NCBI RefSeq assembly: GCF_963678635.1
Contig: NC_087062.1
Coordinates: 40,563,330 to 40,627,329 of the forward strand
Source: Symsagittifera roscoffensis
Taxonomy: Eukaryota > Xenacoelomorpha > Acoela > Convolutidae
Length of the DNA: 64,000 nucleotides
Direction: 5' to 3'
The first letter of the stretch is position 1. Each line of letters begins with the position of its first letter. Under the pieces are notes generated by a model. That model did not search any database. It saw only the letters and a list, made by a program, of their open reading frames with translations, and was not told the origin of the DNA. Of this stretch, positions 51,875-63,400 are shown piece after piece. Position numbers and translations under genes: made by a program.

Positions 51875-53567
51875 TGTAACATCAGGCATGAATTCCGATA
51901 CTAATTCACACATCTCAGTTTTATACTCCACCTCACAACTCAATAACCCGAATATTGAAACCCCCGATGAATTTGCCGACTCTGAACCATCTCCATCCAA
52001 TAATTTTCACACCAATTCTTCAAATTTTTCCCAACCCCCTTTTCAACCCATACTACCAAATAACCCTGACCCAATCAATTCTACACCCTCTTATGCTTCC
52101 CAAGTCACTCCAACCTACTCCTCACTTCATTCAGACCAATCATCTCATTCTCCAGATACCCCCCGAATCTCCCCAGAACTAGATAATTTTATTACCCTAC
52201 AACAACAACCCTACCACCTTGACACCCCAACCATAAACCAAATTTCATCCACAATAGATTCATCCAACCCCCCTACCCCTACACCCTCTTCAATTTATAC
52301 TGAATCATTAGCACCATCATCCACATCTACTGAATCTTCACTCAGCACTAATAGAGCTTACCGCACTTTTAAAAGAAAATTCCCCAACCATCCTTTCCCA
52401 GCAAAACCAGGAACAGCCCGTGAATATATAAATCATCCAAATCACACTAACACAAAAGAATTTTTAGCTATCACCTTACCCTCATTTCCACAATACACCT
52501 TAAACACCCCTCACGACACTAACGAAACACGTAGCTTTGTAGACGAACACGTTTTAATGCCTACACTCCATTGGACATCATATTATCATTTTACTAATCC
52601 CCTTTGCTTACCTTTATCTAACACTCACATCGATGTAGAACGAAATAAGGACATGCTATATCGACTCACTACACCACTAACACCTAGACAATTTACTTAC
52701 ATTGGATATAAAAAATCACTAAAAACACACACTGCACCCCGAGCTAATGAATATACACTAGAATATTACGATCATAACATCATCAGAACTAACCAAGATC
52801 AATTCTTAGACGACAATCGCTTCGCTAACCCACAAATCACCGAGAAATTTTTCATTAAAACACCATATGTATTTACATTAAATATCTTCGATCGCAAGTT
52901 TGACCACATTATTTCAGAAGCACTAACAGATACGCAAGCCTACGAAACTTTTAAAGAACGCTTCCAAATATTTTCACTAACCTTTCATTTCCTTGCACCA
53001 CATGAAAGAGATTTGCACTGCTCACACGATATTATGTTGCGCACTAAACAAACTCACACATATACATATTATCGTTTCATCCAAAATCACTTTGATCTAC
53101 ACACTCCCTCCAGACAACCACACCATCGTTTTCAATTCATCAATTCCAAATACACCTCACCATTCTTTCTTAACTTCACATATTGCATTAAAGATACTAA
53201 CCTTCATGGTATTCTTCAAAATTATGATCCCATAACCCAAATGTATATTTTTTGTCCAATCACCAAGACCTTCAACGCAGAAGAATCCCGACCCTTCCTT
53301 ATCCCACACGAGTTTGTACAACCTATAGAAATCCCCATTTTAGAATTCATCCATAACACTAAATTCAATCACAAATTATATAATCTAATCCAAAACACAC
53401 CTTATGAATTTGAGGTTGGCACTGAAGAACTAACAACCATTAAGTCACTTCAATTGCTTTGGCCACTGCTTCAAACTAAAAATATCATCCGCATTTTAGC
53501 TAAATTACTAACAACTTCAGATCTCATCCACGACATCTTCCCCCACGGTTTCTTCCCCGACGACTAA
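51759..53567 (+). CDS. Unrecognised 602-aa ORF overlapping the envelope 3' end
   Basis: ATG 51759, TAA 53565-53567; it overlaps the envelope-like ORF by 116 bases in another frame. Residues 1-200 are Pro/Ser/Thr/Asn-rich and probably disordered. Residues about 205-600 look like a folded domain, starting at the basic YRTFKRKFPNHPF and rich in aromatic residues and His (for example LHWTSYYHFTNPLCLPLSN, TYTYYRFIQNHFDLH, SPFFLNFTYCIKD). No transmembrane segment and no motif I know. Its PST-rich-then-folded plan resembles the 48018-49157 ORF. It is a full-length intact frame in a young element, so it is likely functional, perhaps an accessory or regulatory protein; the role is unknown. Confidence 0.7.
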   Translation: MSRQLGSLHRSNSHPTNLTTPIPIIPLFVFPPPDFPSSNVTSGMNSDTNSHISVLYSTSQLNNPNIETPDEFADSEPSPSNNFHTNSSNFSQPPFQPILPNNPDPINSTPSYASQVTPTYSSLHSDQSSHSPDTPRISPELDNFITLQQQPYHLDTPTINQISSTIDSSNPPTPTPSSIYTESLAPSSTSTESSLSTNRAYRTFKRKFPNHPFPAKPGTAREYINHPNHTNTKEFLAITLPSFPQYTLNTPHDTNETRSFVDEHVLMPTLHWTSYYHFTNPLCLPLSNTHIDVERNKDMLYRLTTPLTPRQFTYIGYKKSLKTHTAPRANEYTLEYYDHNIIRTNQDQFLDDNRFANPQITEKFFIKTPYVFTLNIFDRKFDHIISEALTDTQAYETFKERFQIFSLTFHFLAPHERDLHCSHDIMLRTKQTHTYTYYRFIQNHFDLHTPSRQPHHRFQFINSKYTSPFFLNFTYCIKDTNLHGILQNYDPITQMYIFCPITKTFNAEESRPFLIPHEFVQPIEIPILEFIHNTKFNHKLYNLIQNTPYEFEVGTEELTTIKSLQLLWPLLQTKNIIRILAKLLTTSDLIHDIFPHGFFPDD

Positions 53568-53576
53568 CAGGTAAGT
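53568..53576 (+). promoter_or_regulatory. Consensus 5' splice donor after the last ORF
   Basis: CAGGTAAGT matches the metazoan donor consensus exactly and lies one base after the TAA of the 602-residue ORF. It may create spliced 3' ends or be fortuitous. Confidence 0.4.
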
Positions 53577-55163
53577 ATGAATTATACATATTACTAACTA
53601 ATTAAAATATTAGAATCTCACCATTCTTTATCCACGTCTTATTTAGCATTTTAGCCTTCATCCAACGATCATCTGAAAAATTCACAAAAGAAAAATAAAA
53701 AATAGCAAACTTCTTCAAAAACTGTTTAAAACTCTATTAAATTTTTGCACCAACAATTAAATAAATATAATACCAATGCAGTAATTTAATTTATAAATTT
53801 TTCCCCCACAAGCAGTAAATCTAATTATGATGAAAATTTGTAACTTAATCTTTCCCAATAAATAGCAGTAAAATTAAAAATTCTATGTAGTAAATTGATA
53901 AAACAAAAATGCAGTACTAACCTTTTGATATTTCCATTCATTCGCACAGAAATTCTATCCACACTCGCACAGCTCACCCACGAAGAATTGTTTAAAATAA
54001 TGAATTTCAGTTTCAAGCTTTCACACTTAACAACTCTAACACAAGATAACACGTTTCAAACTTTCCTTTAACCCGGTTGGAAAGGAATTATACACTAAAC
54101 AACACTAACCAACGCAGCTTACTAAACACCACAAATCATAGAATAACAGCATGATTAAGAAAAGGAAACCAACGGTACCCAAACCGGATTAACCCAGTTT
54201 AAAACTGGATAATTTATTCTTTTGAAGACTATTATAAAGTCTAAGAAAGAAATAATAAAACACAAAAAAGTCGAAAGACAAACCCATACCACAAACAATT
54301 TGATTTTTGAAAAAAGGACACAACCAACAAAACATAATAAAAACCACAACAAACCCAACATAAAACGTTGTCACATAACAGGACCTCTCACAAAAACCGC
54401 ATGCAATCATACTCCCACTCCTGGCCTAACCCACCAGGAAGGACGTCCTGAGCATGCTCTATAGCCGGCCTAACCCACCGCGCTACATCCACGCTTTGTG
54501 ACACACACTCCTATTTTTAATAAGATCTACTCAAGGGTGAGTAACTCTTCAAAATAACTGATCTAAAACAAAAAATTTTTGTGAAAACAACTAACTAAAA
54601 TCATAATTAAGAAATATTAAACTAATAAAAGTTTTATAAAATGTAAATTACATTATGCAATACATAGATCAGAATACAACACCAAGGACGAACATCCAAA
54701 GACAAAACGACCCCACTACACTCGAGAAAGAATGGCCAACCACAATCAATATGCCGCCCACAATCACAACTCAAAGGATTTAGAGTACGACTTGACTTCG
54801 CAGAAAAGGACTTCATTGAACTAGACCAATGACCACCTCGATGTTCAAGTATACGTACAGATCCGAGTAACCAGGCATCCCCTCCACGCACAATCTCCAC
54901 GCCATTCCCAGACAAGATAAAAACACAAAGAAGTTCTCATCAATGAAACAGAAAAACCTGACATAGCCAACCATTCTGAAATCAGATTTGAGTTTGTTGC
55001 GAAAACCCAGTCGTTGTCATGAGATGACACAACGATCGAACCTGGAACTTCTCTAACAAGAGAACCCAGAAGAAATCTGATGTTCGCCAAACACCAACGT
55101 CCATCATCCATCCTTTGAATTACAGAAAGACTATTCTAAAAAACTCTGTAAAACCCGGATGGG
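53568..55163 (+). other. 3' non-coding region of the LTR element
   Basis: About 1.6 kb. A perfect donor-like CAG|GTAAGT (53568-53576) sits one base after the last ORF stop. TGGCCTAACCCACC-like motifs stand at about 54421 and 54467, flanking a palindromic AGGACGTCCT (54440-54449). From about 54640 to 55130 the base composition becomes more balanced, and the - strand has overlapping open frames of 93 and 88 codons (54915-54634, 55111-54845) with no recognised domain. Confidence 0.5.
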
Positions 55164-55573
55164 TGGAACCTGATCTAAACTACATTTTATGATTGGATAA
55201 ATTAGATATTTTACCAATGTAAAGTATTTAATATTAACCAATCATGATCCATCTAACTAACAATCCACTTATTTGTAAGTGCTGAAATTACTTGTAATTT
55301 CAGCACCAGAGAGATTTGAATTTAACTTAGGAATTGGTTGACTCTCCAAGAAGACTTCAGCAACCGCAATAAACCAGTATACCCTAGATCTATTGAGCCT
55401 AGCAGAGACTAGTTAAACAACCTGAGACTAGATAGTATAAGAGTAAGATTAGGATCGGTATTAGACTAAGAAGTTGCACGAATCTATCCGGCCGAAAATA
55501 AGATAGCGTGACGAGCAGACGGTGTACCCTATCCGAAATTACTCTATGAGTTATACCCATCGGTCCTAACTCA
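55164..55573 (+). repeat. 3' LTR (410 bp)
   Basis: Matches 36679-37088 along its whole length, with one difference (G at 55336 versus A at 36851). The AATAAA is at 55368-55373 and the hairpin at 55279-55306. The preceding bases (AACCCGGATGGG) give only a weak, interrupted polypurine tract. Confidence 0.97.
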
Positions 55574-55577
55574 CTTC
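55574..55577. repeat. Right target-site duplication CTTC
   Basis: Matches the left duplication at 36675-36678. Confidence 0.8.
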
Positions 55578-58500
55578 CAATTTTAATAGTAAATACGGAG
55601 TTACAATATCTTGAACAAGACTTTCAAGACTTGTTTAACCTCTCGCTCACGGTAATAATTATGTTGTTAGTTGATTGATTAAGAGAAGTAGTGATGAATT
55701 TGTGAAAAAACTTCGTTTAGATGAATCATGTGGAAGTTCATAAGCCCAAAATTAGCCGACTACAATGTTATACGGGGATACTCAAAGTTTTCTCAAATTA
55801 TTGAAATTGAAAGTATCATCTTATACTTATGATAAAAAATTGATGGAATCAGAGCAAAAATTTGAATGCCTCGACTGCTTTTCAAGCTCGATGGAATTGT
55901 TTTTGCTTGAAACAAAACTTTTTTTTGAGATTTTATATTTAAAAGTATCCCTCACGCGCTATGTAAAGAGCAAAGTGATTTGTTTTGCATCTAGCAAAAT
56001 CTTTGAAGAATCCAAACGCTCATAAGCTTTCTGTCACTTTCTTTGAAACTCGAAACAAAAAAGAAAACATAAAAGATCAATTTTTAAAAAATTTTTCTCT
56101 GATATGTTTCTTGTTGATGTTTTTCTCGGAGGTTAAAAACTATCCGGAAAAGTTACGACATATTAAAAACTGATACTTGTGATAAAAAACTGCCCTTAGC
56201 AGGGGGCGAAGTCTTGAATGCTCTGGTTGCTTTTCAAAATCTATGAAATAATTGTAGCTTCGAAAGAATTGATGAAATTTTCCAAAAAAAATACAATTTT
56301 TTTTTGAAATTTCAATTTAAAAATTATAACCAACACGCTATCTAAAGAGCAAGAGAGGGATTTTTTTTCCATCTACCAAAAGTTTCAATAAAGAAATAGT
56401 AGACCACAATTTCTTCTCGAACGATTTCTAAGACAGATTAAATCTACGCTTGCGAGTGAATGGCACAAAAAGTTGGAGCAATAGGTATCCCAAAGTGGTC
56501 AAATTGGTAATTTGCAATGACCCATAATTTTACCAAGTAAAAAAATTTTCTTTTCAAAAAAAGTTGCTAAGTAAAAAAATTTTCTTTTCAAAATTGAGCT
56601 CATTACAAATGAAAATTACGTGGTTTAAAAAACTACCCGAGCGCAAATTTTCCACCATTTTCTTCGAAAGTCTGAACAAAAAGAAAAAGAAGATTTTTTG
56701 AATTTTTCCCCTTTGCTTTTTAAACATTTTTATACGAGATAAGAGGTGCCCATCGACAGAATTATAGCACACTTAGCCCTTAAAAATAGTAAAACAAAAA
56801 ATAGTATCTCACTCTATTAATCATTCTTCCGCGTAAATTAGTCTAACAAACAAAAATTTTAATATCAAGTTTTCTCCATTCAATCAAAAGAACAATACTC
56901 AATTGAAGTTCAAATTACGACTGATGAAGTTCTTCTATGATACCTTACTTGACTCCGCAGGCAAATAAAGTAGAGGATTTTGTGGGGAAAAAATCAAACT
57001 GAGGCCAGGATTAATTCCCATTTTTAAAAGTCTTTAGAATGGAGGTTAGAATGGAGGTTGACCTATGCTCGTTTTTTGAAAAAGTATGGCGGTTTTGTAA
57101 CGAAAGTCATTTTTCCAATTTGATTTCTTTCCAATTTTTTTTACCTCGCAGCAAATAAAGTAGAGGATTTTGTGGGGAAAAAAATCTAACTAAGGCCAGG
57201 ATTAAATCCCAGTTTTAAAAGTCTTTAGAATGGAATTACAAAGTTTTGAACAAGGCTTGTTTAACCTCATAACCATGGCTCTTGATAAAATCATTAGTTG
57301 ATTGGTTCAAGGTATTTGAAAGTAGTAGTGAAAAAGTGAAAAATTATCTTGGTTTTGGTGAGTAAATTACAAGTTGCTTTGCCCAGAATTAACCGACTAC
57401 AATATATAAAAAAACTCGAATAATCAAAAAATTCTCCGTAAAAATTGAAACATAACAAAATTGATTTTGGAATCTTATACTTATTAGAGTAGACAAAACT
57501 TTTGAAGGCAAGTTTTTGAGTGTTTTGACTGCATTTTAAGATTAGTTTTTGCTCAAAAAGTATAAAGTTTTTGAATAAAAAAAGAGAAAATACATTTTTT
57601 AAGATGATTTTTATGATTTTTTTTGGCAAACTATCCCCTCACTCTCTGTTAAAAAAACAGTATGCATTTCTTAAACAGTTTGAACCTTCACTTAAAAGTT
57701 ATCAAATTGGAAAAACTGACCTTCACTACCAAACCGCCATACTTTTTCAAAAAACTAACGTAGGTCAAAGATCTTTTCAAATTTGAGCTCAAGACAACAA
57801 TTTATTTCCGATGGTACAGGATATGCGTCGAACGTCGCTAGTGAAAGTTGCAATTTACCTGAAAAAAATCACCAGAGTTCAAATTTTCCGTCACTTTCTT
57901 CGAAAGTAGGAACAAAAGAAAAAATTAATTGGAAACTTTGTTTTCGATTGTTTTTTTTGATGATTTTTTTAAACCTCGCAGGTGTCCAATTAGACATTCA
58001 ACTGCAACAATAACATGATTATAGCAAAACAACCCCAAAAGAGGGGATTAGAAAGAAAAAGCTCACTCCATCACTTCTATCACTAACTCCTTCGTGTAAA
58101 TTGGTCTAAAAAACAGAATTAATCAGACCAAATTTTTTGATTTCCATTCAAAGTACGACTAAAAAAAGGTTTGTTTTCCTTATGTGAGTGATTAATGGTG
58201 TTCGATTAATTATAATTGAACAAAAAAGAAGTTCTTCGTTTAAATGATTCTCCTACAAGCTGCTATGCCCAAAGTATCCGACTAGAAAGTTTTTAAAAGA
58301 CTTGGGTATTCAAAAAATTCTTTGGAACAATTGCAACAAAATATTACTAATTTTAGCATCTTATACATATATTAACAAGACAGCTGGTAATTAAGTGAAA
58401 ATTTGAATTTTGTGACTGCCTTTTAAATTCTAAAGAATAGTTTTTTTAAATCCTAACATTTTTTGAAGCAAAAACTTTTAAAAAAATGAGAACTTGAGAT

Positions 58501-58760
58501 TTTTAACAAAAATAAGTAAAGAAAAATGTGAGTTAAGAAAAAAAGCAACACATTTTGCAGATTGAAAAATTTTAAACAGGCAAATATCAGTCACAATTTG
58601 ATATGAAACAATTTCTAACACGGCTGATTTATTAAAACGCGCGTTAATTATCCTAAATTAGCCAAATTGGCAATTTATAAACCCCCACAACTGCTTACAA
58701 ATAAATCACAGATGAAACACAATTTTCAAAAAAAATGACCTCAAGACAACATTTCGTTTC
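55578..58760 (-). repeat. Array of diverged R1-family repeats (right flank of the LTR element)
   Basis: Recurring landmarks show at least three units: (A/C)CCGACTACAAT-like motifs at about 55757, 57387 and 58277; ATCTTATACTTAT at about 55818, 57470 and 58360; GATTATAGCA at about 56762 and 58015 (also 36497 left of the LTR element); GCTAT(G/C)TAAAGAGCAA at about 55957 and 56338; TTCTTCGAAAGT near 56662 and 57898. R1-like cores run on the - strand at about 55845-56075, 56205-56700, 57505-57915 and 58400-58755. The units are strongly diverged and non-coding; the open frames inside are chance. Confidence 0.7.
56961..57235 (+). repeat. Direct repeat of ~84 bp, 190-bp spacing
   Basis: GCAAATAAAGTAGAGGATTT followed by TGTGGGGAAAAAA, GGCCAGGATTAA, and AAAAGTCTTTAGAATGGA occurs at 56961-57044 and 57151-57235 with few differences. 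Confidence 0.85.
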
Positions 58761-60240
58761 TGAATTTTTTGATTTTTATTAAAATCCTCAATTTGACTGC
58801 AAAATCATTATTATGGCCTGTTACTCTATTTTAGGCCTAATCTACATCTCAACCGAAGGCTAAAAACATGAACGATCGGTTTAATCGGATATTATCTGAG
58901 CAAAAATTAGCATCACAGCCAAACTATTAACAATGAGAGCCTTTTGAGCTATTTTGAAAATTGATTCTTCAAAACGAAAACAATCCAATGAGTCCCAATT
59001 ACATTCGGTATCAGTTTTTGTTTTTGAAGCCTAAATTTTAAAAATCTTAAATCATTGTTTTTTCTAGCTGGTTTGTTGTTGGTGGTGGGACAACTAATTT
59101 GAAAGGTTCTTAAATGAGGTTACTTTTTGCAAAAAACTTGTTTTCCAATAATTATCTAAGTAATTAATAAACCACTAAGAGTTTTGTCACAAAAACTTGA
59201 AATTACCTGACTAATAAGTTAAAAATTTTGGCATTTATTTTCCAATCAATATTCAAAATGCTGTAATGTGTGACGATGTTTTCTACAGCTCGTTTAATGT
59301 TCAGTTTAAACTTTTTCTGATGCATTACACAAAAAAACACAAAATAGTTTGAAAAACATGGCTGCTTGTCTACTTTCTACTCTGTGCAAAACATTTTAAC
59401 AGAAAATTGAAACTTAGTGGTCGATAAGCAATCATATCTCTTAAAACGTTATAGGAATCTTCGTGAGATTTTATTTCAATAATCAGCGAAAGCATGATGA
59501 TTCATTCCCTAAGTTTTTTCACTGATCTAAGTTTTTTCGCGGCTGATTGAATTTTCAAGGCATTTTTATTCGACATAGTTTATACAGTGCTGGTTTAATA
59601 AAATTAATTGGAGCAAATAACTCTAAGTATTAAACTTAATCAAATTTCAATTAGTTGGTTAAAATGAGACAAAATTTATGAGAAAAAGAACTTTAAGCTT
59701 CACCAAAGCTTTTTTGCTGCAGAATTACGTGCAATTATTTTAAAATGCTTTATTTTTGGAACTAACAATGCAAATCTAATACACGTTAAAAATGTTTGAG
59801 TTGAAAATAAACAGAACATAAATGTCAACATGTGTAAAATACTATCAATTGGCCCCCATTACGAGGTCAAATTGTGCCTTTTGTGAAACGTCAGTGGATT
59901 TTGCAACAAGGCAAAATCATATTTGTCGCAAAATCCGCAATTCTTTGATTTTCTTTGCTTTTTTGGATTTCACACAGAAATCGCTAAAACACTGTACCGC
60001 TCAAAATTGCTCCAAAATTTGGCGAACTTGCAAAACTCGCAGCAAGATTGTGGAATCCATAAACAAATTTTAAAACATAGGCATAGAAAAAGTAGCTGCT
60101 GCGGAAGCCTCAAGTGTAAGCTGAATCCAAAACTTGTTTGAGTAATCAGCGTTTCGTTCGCGGATTCTAGTTACATATTTGGGAGCGTTTAAAATAAATC
60201 GCCTACTCACTAGGTGGTCACCAAGGAACTCTATCGCAAT
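58761..60240. other. AT-rich stretch, no gene seen
   Basis: Nothing beyond short open frames (59822-60141) in overlapping frames without a domain. Confidence 0.4.
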
Positions 60241-60247
60241 TAACTCA

Positions 60248-60340
60248 AACTTCGATCTCGATTCCTGTCAACGTACACCCAACTTCGATCTGAATTCCTG
60301 CCACGTTCGATCTCAAGTCCTGCCAATTTCTTCAACCTCA
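60248..60340 (+). repeat. Degenerate tandem motif TTCGATCTCGATTCCTG
   Basis: Three to four variants of TTCGATCT(C/G)(G/A)A(T/G)TCCTG in about 90 bases (AACTTCGATCTCGATTCCTG, AACTTCGATCTGAATTCCTG, TTCGATCTCAAGTCCTG), C-rich compared with the surroundings. Confidence 0.65.
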
Positions 60341-60466
60341 ATTCCTTCCATCTCTTTCGATTTCTCACCCCAACCATCTCATCTGAAATTTTAACCCTAA
60401 TTTAACACTATAATCTCTCATATTAATTGTAGTTATAGATTTTATCAATCCCATAAAATTAACTTG

Positions 60467-60482
60467 TTGAGAAATTTCTCAA
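60467..60482. repeat. 16-bp perfect palindrome
   Basis: TTGAGAAATTTCTCAA. Isolated; significance unknown. Confidence 0.6.
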
Positions 60483-63400
60483 ATACTAAAGGGGTGAAAT
60501 CCACCGAGTTAGTTAACCAATGTTTCAAGGTTTGTACGTGGATTCCACTAAAAACGATGATGTGTTTGCTTTCAAATTCCGCATTGCTTGATTAATTCCA
60601 GCTCTATCATTTAATTGTTCATGTTCATTATCTGATGTTTAGTTCAAAGGTAATAATAATTGAGGAATCACCTTTGAGTTTTCGAAACTCGTTTGAGTTT
60701 GGGGAGTTTGATTTTTGCCGACAAAAATTACATTACAACCATTTGCACTCGGAACCTACGGAACTTTCTAAGTGGAAACCAGTTACAATTGGAACCTGTT
60801 TAGAGACTTGTTTCTGGAATCTAGGATTATATATACAGCAAACTGTGCGCCTATCCAGTGCACAGTTTGGACTCGTAAAACTGACATTCAGCTTAATTAC
60901 TCGAAGTTCTTAAATGAGTAGTCGTAGGTCTGAGCTTTTCCTTAGTTAAATTAATGCACTATATATTTTCTGGTAAGAGTTCAAGCTATTTTTTCTCATA
61001 AATTTTAGTCTAAAGTTCTTCCAAATTCACTAAAAATTAGTTAAAAATTTTGAAGTTAGTTGTTTTGAAGTTAGTGTATTTTTATTCAGTTGAAAAGTTT
61101 TGGCTGACCACAAAAAATGCATCAATAGAAAATCAACCTTACTTAATGAAATGCTGTGTCAGATTTCGATCAATTTTTGCTAACTATTGCAAAAAAATGG
61201 ATTCAATAATTGGAAAGTCAATAAGACAAAAAAACTAAAAACTTTCGGAAAAAGTGACTTAGTAACTGTTTGATCTTACTCCAGAAAAATTGACATTTCT
61301 TGATAAAATTTTTGGCAGTTTTGTTTGCTCGCTGAAAATATCAATACCTTGAGCGCAAATGAAAAATACTTGTTCATAGTCAATCAATTTTTATTTTTAA
61401 AAAAATGTTCCGAAAACATCTGCTGCAATCATTTTTCTAAAAAATAAAGTTGCATTGAAATCTTGGTTGAAAATTGCATTTAATTATTGCTTTAATTTAA
61501 TGCAACTCGCGTAGTTTGTACTTGAAGTTGCTTTAGAGGAAAATGGGAGATTTCCCAGGGAGACACTGAAATTGATTTGAACTTTTATCTTCGTGGAAAA
61601 ATGTTATCAGCAAAAACTAATTCAATTACTTCAATTGACAGTTCGTTTTGCTACAAACAGTCTTGTTTGAAAACTTTGCATGCGATAGAAACACTTGATA
61701 ACTTATCCATCCAAGTACCACGTTTTGTTGGAATAAACAATTTCGCGTGCAAAAAGCACCACATGTTCAAAGCCTCTTCTGCAGCGTATTTGGTGTGGCA
61801 TAAGCAAAGTGCTCTTTGTCATAAAGATCACCTTTGAAAAAGTCAGACAGAAAGCACCAGATAAAATTTTCAAATGTTTGTGTCAACAGGATCGGTCAAT
61901 GCTTTGCTCATATTGAACAAGGACAGCCGGTTGCTGTGCAAGTAGCACAGAATGTTCCGAATACATTCGTACAAAAACTACAAATTATGGCCTCGTTTCT
62001 TCTGCGTGGTGTGATTATAGAACTATTTAAACGCGTAAATTGTCCTCAAAAATTAAACGAAAAATTGAAAAACAATTTCCGTTTTTTTTGCACTAAAAAG
62101 TTTAAACTTGTATGAAATTTTTTATCGTCGAGAAAGTACTTAATGAAGCTTCCAAAACTGGTTTTCTTTTTTAGTAAAATCAAGCTTTTTTTAGCTTATA
62201 TGGCCAATATTTATATATATAACGAAGGTTACTCGATCGCTTTGCCTTCTCGAATATGGACTAAAATTCAAAAACTTTAAGCCGGTTGTTATCAACTCTG
62301 GAAAAAATTTTGAAATTTTTAAAATATCGTTCGAATTACGACTGAAAGGCTTTAATATGATAAATCACTCGACCTATTTCGATAATTATTTGTTTATCTG
62401 ACTTTGCGTGAAAAAAAAAGAAAAAAATTAAAACACACCAGAATACATAGTTCCTCCACATTTTTTTTTCAAATGGTCCGGACAAAAAAAGAATAATCAA
62501 GTGTAGTGTTTTTTCCTACTTTGAAAACCTTACGCAGTTTTTCTGAACAATAGACCCGCCACTGAACGCAGAATTAATTTGATTAACTTAGACAAAACTG
62601 CCTCTAGCAAAAGCTATTTTCATTTGTTTCGTCTTAAAAGATTAAATTGACCCATGTTAAGCTCATATCGCTTATGCACTCATTTTTCTACACGTATTTT
62701 GAAGAACATTGCTTTTACCCGTCCGTAGATTAATAACAGTCTACCTCACTAAAATAAAAATAAACATCAAAACAACCAGTTTCCCTGTTTATTTCCCAGA
62801 AGGTAAAGGTATAGTCCCAGAAACCAGATACCGAAAGAAACTGCACTGGCGTGAAATAAGCCAGAGGGAACGAAGAGATCCTATAAAAATTATGCCTGAA
62901 AATTATTTGAGTAATTTGATTTGTATTTCAAAAAGTTCTGTTCGGGCAAAGCCATGGCACCAGTAGGCTAGCATTTTGGCGAAGACGTGGATGCATTACG
63001 CGGAACGGCTCCCCTATTTAACTCGGGAATTCGAACGCTTGTTTAGTCAAGGAATTTTCCTTTTCACCTATTTTACAAAATCAATTGTTATCCCACCACC
63101 CCTTGTTGGCCCGATTTCTATTATTTACTTTAGCGCTAGTAAAGACCCAAATTTAAATCCCCAAAGACCTTCCAAAACGGCAATTTTTTATCTGGCGCAG
63201 AGAATTTTGACAAATGGAACCCTGTCACCAATGGCTCCAAAGATCTCGGAAAGTTTTCAGAAATAGCATAAAACCTGAATCCGCACCCGTTTTTTTAATA
63301 TAACATAATCGGGAGTAAAAACGCTCCTGTTTTATGAAAAGTCTCGAAATATCTCAGCATGGGGAAAACCTCCGGACGCGGGTGCATTATTTGCGCAACT

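Larger units (their letters stand above)
36679..55573 (+). mobile_element. 18.9-kb LTR retroelement / endogenous-retrovirus-like provirus
   Basis: Two 410-bp LTRs in direct orientation, a matching 4-bp target duplication and a primer-binding site define the element. The internal 18 kb carries gag, pol with a Ty3/gypsy domain order (protease, RT, RNase H, integrase), an envelope-like gene, and several unrecognised ORFs before gag and after pol. The plus strand is strikingly A- and C-rich and G-poor throughout the coding part, unlike the flanks, as in many retroviruses. LTR identity of 409/410 shows very recent insertion, yet the coding region has in-frame stops and a frame change inside integrase. 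The size is about twice that of typical gypsy-like elements. Whether it is infectious, recoded or newly defective cannot be told from sequence alone. Confidence 0.95.

Noticed and set aside
38489-52000. Antisense open frames inside the LTR element (for example 42282-42653, 50310-50675, 51749-52000 on the - strand)
   Set aside because: They mirror the long sense ORFs; their Leu/Phe/Ile/Val-rich products are what antisense reading of A/C-rich codons yields.
55025-55060. tRNA B-box-like GGTTCGATC on the - strand
   Set aside because: No matching A box or cloverleaf arms around it.
60180-60480. Possible solo LTR with AATAAA and C-rich repeats
   Set aside because: No TG...CA boundary, second copy or target duplication could be found.
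62709-63266. Two adjacent + strand frames of 85 and 96 codons
   Set aside because: No ATG start for the first, no domain in either, and no conserved structure visible.
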